A stretch of 64,000 nucleotides of DNA from CAYOSF01 sp964406605 (lineage in GTDB: Bacteria > Chloroflexota > Dehalococcoidia > DSTF01 > RBG-16-68-14): contig CAYOSF010000015.1 in NCBI GenBank assembly GCA_964406605.1, positions 1-64,000 on the forward strand. The letters run 5' to 3'. Of this stretch, positions 7,695 through 15,791 are shown piece after piece. The position numbers were made by a program, and so were the translations under genes. Every line of letters begins with the position of its first letter. The stretch's first letter is position 1. The notes beneath the pieces are model-generated. The model searched no databases. It saw nothing but the letters and a program-made list of their open reading frames with translations, and was not told where the DNA came from.

Positions 7695-9011
7695 ATGGCT
7701 AGGATCGCGTTCATCGGCGCCGGAAGCTTGGTCTTCGCGAGGAGGCTGATCATCGATCTGCTCTCCTTCCCCGGAATGGGAGAGAGCACGTTCGCCCTCA
7801 TGGACATCGACGCGAAGCGCCTCGAGTACACGGAGCGGGTGGCGGAGCGCATCGTGCGCGAGACCGGCGCCCCGGCCCGGATAGAGACGACGACGGACCG
7901 CAGGGAGGCGCTACGCGACGCCGACTATGTGATCACGATGATCCTGGTCGGCGACATCGAGGTGATCCGACCGGACATTGAGATCCCGCTCAAGTACGGT
8001 GTCGACCAGTGCATCGGCGACACGCTAGGGCCCGGCGGCGTCTTCCGCGCCCTGCGCACAATCCCGGTGATGATCGACATCTGCCGCGACATGGAGGAGC
8101 TCTGCCCGGACGCCTGGCTTCTCAACTACACCAACCCGATGGCCATGCTCTGTTGGGCCATGAACGACGTCACGGCCGTCAAGAACGTGGGGCTCTGCCA
8201 CAGCGTGCAGGGGACGGCCGGTCAACTGATGCATTTCGCTGGCGTCCCGCGCGAGGAGTGGGACAACGTGTCGTATTGGGTGGCCGGCATCAACCACCAG
8301 TCGTGGTTCTTGGAGATCAGCCTGAACGGGCGGGACCTCTACCCGGATATCCGAGCCAAGATCGATGACCCCCAGGTCTACAATATGGAGACCACGCGCT
8401 TCGAGATGCTGAAGCATCTGGGCTACTTCGTCACCGAGTCGAGCGGGCACAACTCCGAGTACGTCCCCTGGATCCGGAAGCGGCCCGAGCTGCTGGAGCG
8501 GTACACGCCGGGCGGCTCCTGGAACGGCGGGTCCGGCTACATCCTCCAGCTCTACGGGTCGGACCGTGAGAACTACGAGAGCCACCTGGAGCGCGCCGCC
8601 TCCGGAGTGGACCCGCTGGACCTGAAGCGCAGCCGGGAGTACGGCTCCTACATCCTCAACGCGCTGGAGACGGGCGAGCCCTGTCGCATCAACGGGAACG
8701 TCCGAAACAGCGGGCTCATCACCAACCTGCCCGAGGGGTGCTGCGTGGAGGTCCCGTGCTACGTGGACCAGCACGGCATCAACCCTTGCTTCGTCGGCGA
8801 CCTGCCGCCGCACCTGGCCGCCATCAACCGCAGCAACATCGCCGTCCAGGAGCTGGCCGTGCAGGCGGCGCTCGACGTGGACCGTGAGGCGGCCTTCCAC
8901 GCCGTCGCACTCGACCCGCTGACCGCAGCGGTGCTCTCGCTGGAGGAGATCCGGCAGATGGTGGATGAGATGTTCGAGGCGGAGGCCGATTGGCTGCCGC
9001 AGTTCGGGTAG
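7695..9011 (+). CDS. Glycoside hydrolase family 4 (alpha-galactosidase/glucosidase-like)
   Basis: NAD- and Mn-dependent glycosidase acting by oxidation and elimination at the sugar C3/C2. The N-terminal Rossmann motif is FIGAGSLVF (residues 5-13). GGVFRALRTIP, the substrate loop NYTNPM, the metal-binding Cys-His of LCHSVQG and GINHQSW follow in GH4 order. The 438 aa length is close to MelA. I chose ATG 7695 because it follows GACGAGGAG and gives the expected N-terminus; the frame is open further upstream but is not family-like there. Alpha-galactosidase is the nearest guess, but GH4 specificities vary. Confidence 0.88.
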   Translation: MARIAFIGAGSLVFARRLIIDLLSFPGMGESTFALMDIDAKRLEYTERVAERIVRETGAPARIETTTDRREALRDADYVITMILVGDIEVIRPDIEIPLKYGVDQCIGDTLGPGGVFRALRTIPVMIDICRDMEELCPDAWLLNYTNPMAMLCWAMNDVTAVKNVGLCHSVQGTAGQLMHFAGVPREEWDNVSYWVAGINHQSWFLEISLNGRDLYPDIRAKIDDPQVYNMETTRFEMLKHLGYFVTESSGHNSEYVPWIRKRPELLERYTPGGSWNGGSGYILQLYGSDRENYESHLERAASGVDPLDLKRSREYGSYILNALETGEPCRINGNVRNSGLITNLPEGCCVEVPCYVDQHGINPCFVGDLPPHLAAINRSNIAVQELAVQAALDVDREAAFHAVALDPLTAAVLSLEEIRQMVDEMFEAEADWLPQFG

Positions 9012-9118
9012 GCGTGCCGGAGATGGCGTCCGTTCGAGATGGTGCGGGGCGCCGCTGGGCAGGATGCGGACGCCGGCCTATCGATTGGGAGCGCCGTAGC
9101 GAACAAGGAGGGTGAACC

Positions 9119-9592
9119 ATGCCGACGCTGAAAGAGGCAGTCGATGATTTCCTGGCGCAGAAACGCATCGCCGTCGTGGGGGTGTCCCGCAGCTCGAGCG
9201 AGGCCGCCAACTCCGTCTACCGCACCCTTCGCGGCGGCGGGTACGAGGTCTTCGCCGTCAATCCCAATGCCGAAGAGGTCGAGGGCGATGCCTGCTATTC
9301 GGACCTGAAATCGATCCCGGGCGGCATCGACGCGGTGGTGGTCGCCACCACCCCCGAGGTTGCCGAAACGGTCGTGCGCGAATGCGCGGAGCAAGGGATC
9401 TCTCGGGTGTGGATGCACCGTTCCTTCGGCACGGGCAGCGTCTCCGAGGAAGCCGCGGACTTCTGCCGGAACAACGGCATCACGGTCATCGCCGGTGGGT
9501 GCCCCCGGATGTTCGTGCCTGGGGCGGACTTCGGGCACAAGTGCATGCGCTTGGTCTTGAACCTGACGGGCGGCCTGCCGAAGAAAGTCTGA
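9119..9592 (+). CDS. CoA-binding domain protein (CoA_binding_2 family)
   Basis: 157 aa single-domain Rossmann-like protein. The first strand and loop IAVVGVSRSSSEAANSVYRTL (residues 17-37), then YEVFAVNPNAEEVEG, DAVVVATTPE, VWMHRSFGTG and a terminal Cys-containing GGCPRMF, are the standard pattern of the YccU-like CoA-binding family. These bind CoA or related nucleotides; the biological role is generally unknown. The ATG has AAGGAGGGTGAACC just ahead. It is codirectional with the GH4 gene 107 bases upstream and is possibly cotranscribed. Confidence 0.85.
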   Translation: MPTLKEAVDDFLAQKRIAVVGVSRSSSEAANSVYRTLRGGGYEVFAVNPNAEEVEGDACYSDLKSIPGGIDAVVVATTPEVAETVVRECAEQGISRVWMHRSFGTGSVSEEAADFCRNNGITVIAGGCPRMFVPGADFGHKCMRLVLNLTGGLPKKV

Positions 9593-9928
9593 GTCAACAC
9601 CGGCGCGCCCGGCGGCAATCGGCGCGGGTAGTTAGCGCTTCGGTTTGGCTCGCTCATGCGCCCCTCCCAAATAGGATGTATGGCGGTTTTCGGTCCTTTA
9701 CCGAAGCGGCTTCTAGGCGCGTCGTATCGGTTGTCTCTCTGCTGACGGTTGTTCGAGATTGAACGGAGATCCCGGTTATTGTAAAGTCGGGAGCAGGCTG
9801 GGGGTTTTCCCCGGCTTTTTGTATTCACGGCCGGGAGGGCCTCGCCGGTGTTCGTAAGGGAAACACCGAGGGCAGAGGCATCGGACTCCGGGTTCTGCGG
9901 GAGGCCGACGCCGTTGCAGGGAGCAGGC
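9593..9928 (+). other. Intergenic region upstream of the regulator genes
   Basis: Non-coding by my reading. It holds a small inverted repeat around 9682-9707 (CGGTTTTCGGT / ACCGAAGCG) and the intrinsic terminator at 9797-9820. Only the second is convincing. The frame of the next gene is open from about 9848, but that stretch has no family-like residues. Confidence 0.5.
9797..9820 (+). terminator. Rho-independent terminator
   Basis: Stem GCTGGGG / CCCCGGC (one G-T pair), loop GTTTT, followed by five T. It lies about 205 bases after the CoA-binding gene and 109 before the regulator start. It therefore ends the upstream unit, or attenuates a transcript entering the regulator genes. Confidence 0.75.
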
Positions 9929-10717
9929 ATGGAAGGATCCAACAACGGGACAGACGGCGTCGATACACGAACGCGGGTCTTGCTCCTGTATGCCGACACC
10001 ACGCAGGCAGCCGCGCTCGTTCAACGTCTGGCGTCCGCGGGTTATGAGGTGATCTCATGCCCGCTGTCCGCGCCGACGGATCGATGGCTGGAGGAGCTTC
10101 GGCCCGATCTCGTTCTGGTGACGCCGCCGTCCGAGCCAAGGGAGCTGCTGGGGGTCTGTGAGACGGCCAGGGCGCAGACCGAGCGCCCGCTGATGGTGCT
10201 TTCGGAGCGGGGGGAGGAGCTACTGATAACGCGGGCTCTCGCTGCCGGGATCGACGAGTACCTGGTCTTGCCCATTGGAGACCGCGAACTGGTCGCCCGC
10301 ATCAATGCCATGCTCCGGCGGATGCACCGGAACGTCGGACTGGAGGAAACGCGTCGGGTGGGAGACCTCGTCTTGTCGTCGGTCGACCACTCGGCGGAGC
10401 GCAACGGTCGCAAGGCGTTCCTCTCTCCCATCGAGTTCCGGCTTCTGGCCTGTCTCGCGTCGGCGCCCGGCAGGGTGCTCACCCACCAAACGCTCATGTC
10501 GCGCGTCTGGGGCGCGGAGTACGTCGACTCGCGCCACTACCTGCGCGTCTACATCCGCTACCTGCGGGAGAAGATCGAGGACGATCCGACGAACCCGCAG
10601 ATCATCATCAGCGAATGGGGCGTCGGCTATCGGCTTCAGCCGCCGGAGACGTCCACGCGTCGACTGGAGGCGGCCTCCCGGGGCTCAGGAAGGGGCGCGC
10701 CTCGGGAGGCGGTGTAA
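9929..10717 (+). CDS. OmpR-type winged-helix regulator with a receiver lacking the phospho-acceptor
   Basis: 262 aa DNA-binding protein. Residues 15-130 have the receiver layout (RVLLLYAD, RPDLVLVTPP, PLMVLSERG, AAGIDEYLVLP). However, the phosphorylated Asp is Thr65, and the conserved Lys before the Pro is Leu114, so phosphorelay control is unlikely. A trans-reg_C domain follows at 140-240, with LSPIEFRLLACLA, a recognition helix around HYLRVYIRYLREK and the wing GVGYRL. I start at ATG 9929, after CAGGGAGCAGGC. It is followed by a second regulator of the same design and by the Tad pilus genes, suggesting it controls that locus (inference). Confidence 0.8.
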   Translation: MEGSNNGTDGVDTRTRVLLLYADTTQAAALVQRLASAGYEVISCPLSAPTDRWLEELRPDLVLVTPPSEPRELLGVCETARAQTERPLMVLSERGEELLITRALAAGIDEYLVLPIGDRELVARINAMLRRMHRNVGLEETRRVGDLVLSSVDHSAERNGRKAFLSPIEFRLLACLASAPGRVLTHQTLMSRVWGAEYVDSRHYLRVYIRYLREKIEDDPTNPQIIISEWGVGYRLQPPETSTRRLEAASRGSGRGAPREAV

Positions 10718-10730
10718 CCGCCATTAGCAA

Positions 10731-10753
10731 CCTCTAACGGTTCCCCTTAGAGG
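10731..10753. promoter_or_regulatory. Inverted repeat between the two regulator genes
   Basis: CCTCTAA and TTAGAGG form a perfect 7-base inverted pair separated by nine bases, 14 bases after the first regulator's stop. It could be a regulator binding site or a weak hairpin; it has no T-run. A TACACT hexamer at 10806-10811 may be a -10 box for the next gene, with no good -35. Confidence 0.45.
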
Positions 10754-10843
10754 CTTCCTACCGCTTTCATCCCGGTTTCCAACCGACCTAAGGCAGGTTT
10801 CGCCGTACACTAGCGACGGCGACTCCTGGGGAGGAGTGCCGGG

Positions 10844-11542
10844 GTGGGAACTCAGATTCTACTGCTTGATACTGCCGATCCTCCGGACGCCGGGCTGCCC
10901 CTGCAGCTTCGGCAGTGTGGCTTCACCGTTGAGACCGCGGCCGAACTGGACACAGCAGTCCGACTACAACGAGATGGCGCCCGTACTCCAACGGTCGTTC
11001 GGGTCGCGCGAGCGGGCAGCGCCGAGCTGCTGTGCGCCCTCCCAAAGCTAGCCACCACCCCGATTGTCATCATCTGCTCCGAGAGCGAGGCGGACCTTGT
11101 CGTTCCGTGCCTTGAGGCCGGCGCCGACACCGTGCTCGTCGCGCCGGTGTCTCGGCGCGAGCTGGCGGGCAGGATACGCGCGGCGCTCAATTGGTGCAGC
11201 GGCTCCCTGCAGTCCGGTGAGGGGCGTCGGCCCCAACCGTACCAGGTCGGCAATCTCACGATCGATCCCGATCGCCACAAGGTGACGAACGGCGGTCATG
11301 AGGTCGCCCTGACGCCGACGGAGTTCCGTCTCCTGGCGGCGCTTGCGCGGCGGGCGGGTGAGACGGTGAACCACGCGGACCTCGTGTCCGAGGTGTGGGG
11401 CGCGGTCTGCGCCGGGACGCGTCGCAGTCTACGGCTCTACATTCGCTACCTGCGACGGAAGCTGGCGCACCACCACGGCCAGCGCACGCTGATACACAAC
11501 GACCGCGGTGTTGGCTACAGGCTTACGGCGGAGACCACATAG
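10844..11542 (+). CDS. Second OmpR-type winged-helix regulator with degenerate receiver
   Basis: 232 aa, GTG start preceded by GGGGAGGAG. It shares the architecture of its upstream neighbour: receiver-like residues 4-118 and a trans-reg_C domain at about 130-230 (LTPTEFRLLAALARR, SLRLYIRYLRRKL, DRGVGYRL). The phospho-acceptor region reads TPTVVRVARAG with no Asp, and the Lys position is Ala (VLVAPVS). The first strand keeps one acidic residue (LLLDTAD). It is probably a paralogue of the previous gene by tandem duplication and divergence. The DNA-binding half is much better conserved than the receiver half, suggesting regulation by protein contact or by level rather than phosphorylation. Confidence 0.8.
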   Translation: MGTQILLLDTADPPDAGLPLQLRQCGFTVETAAELDTAVRLQRDGARTPTVVRVARAGSAELLCALPKLATTPIVIICSESEADLVVPCLEAGADTVLVAPVSRRELAGRIRAALNWCSGSLQSGEGRRPQPYQVGNLTIDPDRHKVTNGGHEVALTPTEFRLLAALARRAGETVNHADLVSEVWGAVCAGTRRSLRLYIRYLRRKLAHHHGQRTLIHNDRGVGYRLTAETT

Positions 11543-11562
11543 GACGGATGGGAGAGAGACGT

Positions 11563-12540
11563 ATGGTCACAACCAGCAATGGTCCCGCAGCGCTCACCCT
11601 TGGGCACGTTGCCGTCTATGCCCGAGACGGGCGCTGGCGCCGAACCATGGCAACCAGCCTGGCGAAGGCCGGCCATTCCCATCAGGAGGCAGCAAGCCCG
11701 GAGGAGATCCATCGGTTGCTTCTCAGCCAGAGGTTCGACGTTCTGGCGCTCAAGGTTCGCGACGAACAGGACGCCCACGATATCGCTCAGGCGCTGGACG
11801 GCGTGGCCCTGCCGCCTCACGGCATTCTTGTTGGACGCGGCAGCGCACAACTGTTGACGTTGCGGCCCGAGAACGACGGAGTCCTGCGCTACGTGCCGGG
11901 TTCACTGGCGGCCGACGCGGTCAGCCACCTCGTCGAGGTCAGCATGAACGCGGGGACGTGGCAGGAAGAGCGGATCACGGAGAACGGGAGCGACGCCGAG
12001 ATCGAAGAGGTGGAGGTGGAGGAGGTCATCGAGACCGCCGCCTCCGCTGTCTACGCCCAGGCGAAGCGCAAGCGGCAGCGTTTCCGGACCGTCGTGGAGG
12101 GCCCGGTCGTTCACGTCCTAGCGGACCCGGCGAAGCTTCGCCGCGCGGTCGTGGCTTTGCTCAGGCTGAGCGTCGCGCTGGCGCCCAGGGGCGCTCTCGT
12201 CTCCGTTGAGGCGCGGGCGGGACGCGATGAGTGGGCGATACGCATTCGCGCCGCCGCCGGCCGCAGGCGCGTCCGCGCCCCGGCTCAGGTCGCAGATTCA
12301 CTCCGTGAGGAGACGCGCACGCTGGCGGCGGTCTCCCGTGACATCCAACAGCAAGGCGGACTGCTCTGGGTGGAGCTGCTGGGGCCGGAGGCCCTGGCCC
12401 TCTGCCTCCCCCTCCCTCTTCCGAGGGGCGGGGTGGTGGGCACTTTTGTGGGGCGGGGGGGGCCGCCGGCACACCCTCCCGCCGGCGGCCCCGCTCCCAA
12501 CCGAAAGGAGGTACGTAGCCGAGGAACTCAAGAGCGATAG
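11563..12540 (+). CDS. Degenerate histidine-kinase-like (HATPase-fold) protein
   Basis: About 325 aa. ATG 11563 follows GGGAGAGAGAC. Residues 8-130 form another receiver-like fold without a phospho-Asp. After an acidic linker (IEEVEVEEVIE) comes a sequence matching the HATPase N-box region (ADPAKLRRAVVALLRLSVALAPRG). The last kinase elements follow (VSRDIQQQGGLLWVE, then LCLPLPLP). The G1 box DxGxG, the G2 box and any phosphorylatable His box are missing, so kinase activity is unlikely. The final 35 residues, after a G-run, are Gly/Pro rich and may be a frameshift product. Its position between regulators and flp suggests a scaffolding or sensory role for the pilus locus. Confidence 0.6.
   Translation: MVTTSNGPAALTLGHVAVYARDGRWRRTMATSLAKAGHSHQEAASPEEIHRLLLSQRFDVLALKVRDEQDAHDIAQALDGVALPPHGILVGRGSAQLLTLRPENDGVLRYVPGSLAADAVSHLVEVSMNAGTWQEERITENGSDAEIEEVEVEEVIETAASAVYAQAKRKRQRFRTVVEGPVVHVLADPAKLRRAVVALLRLSVALAPRGALVSVEARAGRDEWAIRIRAAAGRRRVRAPAQVADSLREETRTLAAVSRDIQQQGGLLWVELLGPEALALCLPLPLPRGGVVGTFVGRGGPPAHPPAGGPAPNRKEVRSRGTQER
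12459..12492 (+). promoter_or_regulatory. Strong GC hairpin before the pilin gene
   Basis: GGGGCCGCCGGC and GCCGGCGGCCCC form a perfect 12-bp stem with a 10-base loop, inside the end of the preceding reading frame. There is no T-run, so it looks more like an mRNA-stabilising or processing structure than a classical terminator. It would separate regulator mRNA from the abundant pilin mRNA. Confidence 0.5.
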
Positions 12541-12569
12541 ACATGGCGGAGGCAGAAGCAAGGAACGCA

Positions 12570-12604
12570 GCCCGGCCCGTCCTGGTAGGACAGCAAGGCC
12601 GGGA
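12570..12604 (+). promoter_or_regulatory. Two-tier stem-loop in the flp leader
   Basis: CCCGGCC (12571-12577) pairs with GGCCGGG (12597-12603). An inner GTCC/GGAC hairpin stands inside, with an unpaired AGCAA on one side. It lies 25 bases before the flp start, immediately ahead of the AGGAGGT site. Its function is unknown; it could stabilise the pilin mRNA or control translation. Confidence 0.4.
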
Positions 12605-12628
12605 GCCAGGAACAGGAGGTATATCAAG

Positions 12629-12868
12629 ATGCTGACAATCATGAACACGGCGCTGCTACGCCTGATGACGGCCGCGGGCGAGCTGAAGAACCGTCTAGCC
12701 GAGGAGCGCGGCCAGGATTTGATGGAGTACGCGGTGCTCACCGGCCTGGTCGCCGTGGTCGCTGCTGCTGCTCTCGCTACCGCGGCCATCTCCGGCGCAC
12801 TTGGCAATATGGCAACGGCGATAGGAAACTGCGTTGACTTCACCGCCAGCCCCTACTCATGTCCGTAG
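12629..12868 (+). CDS. flp: Flp/Fap type IVb pilin
   Basis: Major subunit of the Tad (tight adherence) pilus, 79 aa. The prepilin cleavage site and start of the mature protein read ERG-QDLMEY, i.e. Gly then four residues, then Glu-Tyr, which is the Flp hallmark. A hydrophobic helix of about 22 residues (AVLTGLVAVVAAAALATAAI) follows. ATG 12629 is chosen because AACAGGAGGT sits eight bases ahead. The unusually long leader (27 residues) contains a basic/acidic helix. A prepilin peptidase must be supplied from elsewhere; none is in this window. Confidence 0.92.
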   Translation: MLTIMNTALLRLMTAAGELKNRLAEERGQDLMEYAVLTGLVAVVAAAALATAAISGALGNMATAIGNCVDFTASPYSCP

Positions 12869-12980
12869 GCGTGCTCGGCACGAACCTGGAAGCGTAGGTG
12901 CATCGAACGATCGGCGAAAGGCACAGTCAACAGACGGCAGGCCGACTTGTCGATAGACAGCCTGCTCGGTGTCGAGGCGC

Positions 12981-13487
12981 ATGAGCCGCTTGGGTCACGG
13001 GTGCAGGGGCCAGACGCTGATCGAGTTCGCCCTGGTGGCGCCGCTGGCGCTCGTGTTCCTGCTGGCGATCGTCGATTTCGGTATCGCCATCGACCGGAAG
13101 CTGGTGCTCGACCACGCCGTGCGCGAGGGGGCGCGCTACGCCGCTGTGGGCGGTGACGCGCAGGCCGGCGGCCCCCCCGCGACGGAGGAGGAGATCGAGA
13201 CCTACACCGCAAACCAATCGCAGGGGATCGCCGATGCGGGTGGGGCCGTGGGCAGTGACAACTACATCGATGTCTGCTACTCGGACCAGAACGGCAACGG
13301 CAGGCTCGGCGATAGGGGTGACGGCGTGGAGGTGCGGGTCCGGTACCAGCATGATTTCGTCACGGGTTTCACGGGTCTGATCAGCCTGGACCAGTCGGGT
13401 ATCGCCATGAACCCCAGGGCGAGCGCCAGGCTGGAATGGACGGTGGACCCGGAACCGGTGGATGCATGCACGGAATGGCCGCCGTGA
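12981..13487 (+). CDS. tadE: TadE-like pseudopilin
   Basis: 168 aa with a short cytoplasmic leader and a class-typical motif GCRGQTLIEFALVAPLALVFLLAIVDFG. The cleavage Gly is followed by QTLIEF, with Glu at +5, then a membrane helix. The pattern HAVREGARYAAVGG is the conserved post-helix segment of TadE proteins. An in-frame GTG at 12969 is an alternative start, but ATG 12981 is closer to a GAGG. The gene ends in TGATG shared with the next gene. It likely acts as a minor pseudopilin in assembling the Flp pilus. Confidence 0.85.
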   Translation: MSRLGHGCRGQTLIEFALVAPLALVFLLAIVDFGIAIDRKLVLDHAVREGARYAAVGGDAQAGGPPATEEEIETYTANQSQGIADAGGAVGSDNYIDVCYSDQNGNGRLGDRGDGVEVRVRYQHDFVTGFTGLISLDQSGIAMNPRASARLEWTVDPEPVDACTEWPP

Positions 13488-14854
13488 TGAATGAAGCGAC
13501 GCGGGCACCGCAGCGTCGAGGCGAGCGCGGGCAAGCGATCATCCTGTTTGTCGGCATTCTCACCGTGATCTTTGTGATCGCTGCTATCGTGGTCGACTTC
13601 GGTCTCTGGTTCGCCGAGCGCCGAGACGCCCAGCGCGCGGCGGATCTGGCGGCGACGGCGGGGGCGCCGGATCTCCCCTTGGACGAGAGCGAGGCGTTTA
13701 CGAGCGCATGTGAATGGGCGTCGCAGAACGGGTTCGATCCCGGTGAGGTGACGGTGGACCTCCTGACTCATGAGACGTTGGTCAGTCAGTGGAGCGGGAG
13801 CTGTTCGGAGGGTGGTCCGTCGGCGTCGTTCACGTGCAGTCCGCTGTGCGGCAGTCTGCGCGTGACCATCAGAAGGCCCGCCCATCGCCTCTTCACGTCG
13901 ATCCTTGGCGTCGGGAGCATCGATATCGGGGCCGTGGCATCCGCCGGCGTACCTACGGGCGGAGGCGGTGGCGGCGGAGAGCCTTCCGACGATACGGCGG
14001 CGGACACCATCGTCCTGCTGAGCGCCTGGAGCGGGATGAGGCCGTCGACGACCTGTCCTTTTCCTTGTCCCATCCTGGAAGCGTTGAGTGGCGCTCGGGA
14101 GCTCGTAGACATCTTGCTGGGTGACGGCAACTCGATCAGCCGCGTGGGGTACGTTCCATACAACTTCTGCTACGAACCCCCTTGGGAAGGGAGGAGGTGC
14201 ATCCCGGAGGGAATAGTTGTCCCTCCTACCGGCGAAGAACAGGAGGTGCTTACGGCCATCGATGACACGCCGGACACGAAGCTTGAACTCATGGCGACGA
14301 CGACGAACGAGTGCCTGCCGCTGTTTCGCGCCCTTCAGATGGTTGAGGGAAGGACGGGCGGACCGCGTCCATCGATCATATTCTTGAGTGGTGGCCACAA
14401 CAACTACCGTCACAGCTACTCCTTCGAACAATACAACAACCAGCTGCACTTCCTACCTCCGGAATGCACCCCTGCGCCGGCGCCTGACGCTGAGCTTGAC
14501 AAAGTCGTAGGTGTCCCGGAATGCGATCCCCTGGTGAACTCGTACCGACTTGAGGCGCAGGAGCACGAGCAGGACAGGAACACCTGGGAGGTGGCGCAGC
14601 AGCTCAAGGAGTACGCCGATATCTACGTGATCGCCTTCAACGTCTGTGGGCCGGATGACGGTCAGGACGGCTCCGACCCCAACTACTGCGCGCACATCGG
14701 CGACGCGGCCGGCGATAGAATCGCCGACCAGAGGCTGCTCAAGTGCATCGCAACGTCGCCGGATCACTACTTTCCCATAGCCTCGGCAGCGCAGATCCCG
14801 GAGGTCTTCGAAAAGATCGCCTGGGAGATCGCGCCGCGCGGTCTGATCGAGTAG
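13487..14854 (+). CDS. tadG: TadG-like protein with a degenerate von Willebrand A region
   Basis: About 455 aa. The N-terminal TadE/TadG helix (GERGQAIILFVGILTVIFVIAAIVVDFG split over residues 12-40) is followed by the conserved AERRDAQRAADLAATAGA. After a Gly8-rich linker a vWA-like domain begins at about residue 170 (DTIVLLSAWSGM). The MIDAS motif DxSxS is changed to SAWSG, so metal binding is doubtful. Later vWA strands are IIFLSGGHNN and IYVIAFNVCG. Many cysteines (about 15) in the extracellular part suggest disulfides. The ATG overlaps the tadE stop. It is probably an extracellular pilus-associated or adhesive protein. Confidence 0.8.
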   Translation: MNEATRAPQRRGERGQAIILFVGILTVIFVIAAIVVDFGLWFAERRDAQRAADLAATAGAPDLPLDESEAFTSACEWASQNGFDPGEVTVDLLTHETLVSQWSGSCSEGGPSASFTCSPLCGSLRVTIRRPAHRLFTSILGVGSIDIGAVASAGVPTGGGGGGGEPSDDTAADTIVLLSAWSGMRPSTTCPFPCPILEALSGARELVDILLGDGNSISRVGYVPYNFCYEPPWEGRRCIPEGIVVPPTGEEQEVLTAIDDTPDTKLELMATTTNECLPLFRALQMVEGRTGGPRPSIIFLSGGHNNYRHSYSFEQYNNQLHFLPPECTPAPAPDAELDKVVGVPECDPLVNSYRLEAQEHEQDRNTWEVAQQLKEYADIYVIAFNVCGPDDGQDGSDPNYCAHIGDAAGDRIADQRLLKCIATSPDHYFPIASAAQIPEVFEKIAWEIAPRGLIE

Positions 14855-14942
14855 GAGTGCGGCGGATGCGTGGTGAGCTGATGCCGTGGAGACGAATGCC
14901 GACCCGCCCTGGTGTGGGACGGACCGGCCAGGAGGAGGCGTT

Positions 14943-15791
14943 ATGGCACGAGCCATGACAGGGGAGGCACCGCAACGAACGAACCGGCTGATGCTGGCCG
15001 CCGCGGTGCTGTTCGCCGCCGTTGCGAGCGCCCTCGTCTTCGTCGCTCTGCAGAACCGCGGTTCTGGGGACGGAGAGAGCGTTGCCGCGACTACCCAGGT
15101 CGTTGTCGTCTCTCGCGACGTTCCGGCCAATACCAAGCTGACATCGGACATGCTGGAGCTGAGGTCGCTCCCTGTCGAGGCCGCGCTGGACGAGGGTTAC
15201 GAAAGTTCGGCCGCGCTGATCGGCCTGGCAACCCGTTACCCGCTGGCCAAGGGCGAGCAGCTCGCGCCGTCGAAGCTGGCATTGAACACCGTCGAGGACG
15301 AAGACGACTTATCGCGGGTGCTGCCGCCGGGGAAGCGAGGTTTCGCCGTCGAAGTCACGGAGGTGACCGGCGTAGGGGGGCTGCTCCTCCCCGGGAACGC
15401 CGTCGACGTCATCGCCGTGTTCGATGAGGGAGCCGCGGGCATCGGCAAGGCGGTGACTATTCTGCAAGACGTGGAAGTGCTGTCCGTCGCGCAGGAGGCG
15501 CAAGAACCGGTGCCCGTGGGCGCCGATGTCTCGGCGAGCGACGAGACCGACGAAGGGGACGCCGTCTATGGCCGGCGTCCGGACGACGCGGAGCAGCAGC
15601 CGGGGGCGCGTACCGTGACGCTCGCGGTCACCCCACTGGAGGCGGAATTGCTGGCGCTGGCTCAGGCGAATGGGACGCTCTGGCTCTCCTTGCGTTCCTT
15701 CGACGATTCGGAGGTGCAGTGGCTGGATGAGCAGAGTATGCTGCCGTTTCAGGCGCCCTACGCGGACGGGGCCGGGGTCGGCGGGCCATGA
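14943..15791 (+). CDS. cpaB: CpaB/RcpC, Tad pilus assembly protein with SAF domain
   Basis: 282 aa, anchored by one N-terminal helix (residues 16-36, LMLAAAVLFAAVASALVFVA) with the bulk outside. The SAF domain at 50-115 is recognisable (VVVVSRDVPANTKLTSDML, then YPLAKGEQLAPSKL). A CpaB C-terminal domain follows (LLLPGNAVDVIAVF, then TVTLAVTPLEAELLALAQANGTLWLSLR). In diderms the partner is the secretin CpaC, but no secretin gene is next to it here. ATG 14943 follows GGAGGAGGCGTT. The stop overlaps cpaE by 4 bases. Confidence 0.9.
   Translation: MARAMTGEAPQRTNRLMLAAAVLFAAVASALVFVALQNRGSGDGESVAATTQVVVVSRDVPANTKLTSDMLELRSLPVEAALDEGYESSAALIGLATRYPLAKGEQLAPSKLALNTVEDEDDLSRVLPPGKRGFAVEVTEVTGVGGLLLPGNAVDVIAVFDEGAAGIGKAVTILQDVEVLSVAQEAQEPVPVGADVSASDETDEGDAVYGRRPDDAEQQPGARTVTLAVTPLEAELLALAQANGTLWLSLRSFDDSEVQWLDEQSMLPFQAPYADGAGVGGP

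Noticed and set aside
12541..12628. c-di-GMP-I (GEMM) riboswitch before flp
   Set aside because: GGAACGCAG and a GC stem resemble parts of the motif, but the GGCAAACC-GAAA-GGG hairpin that must precede it is missing.
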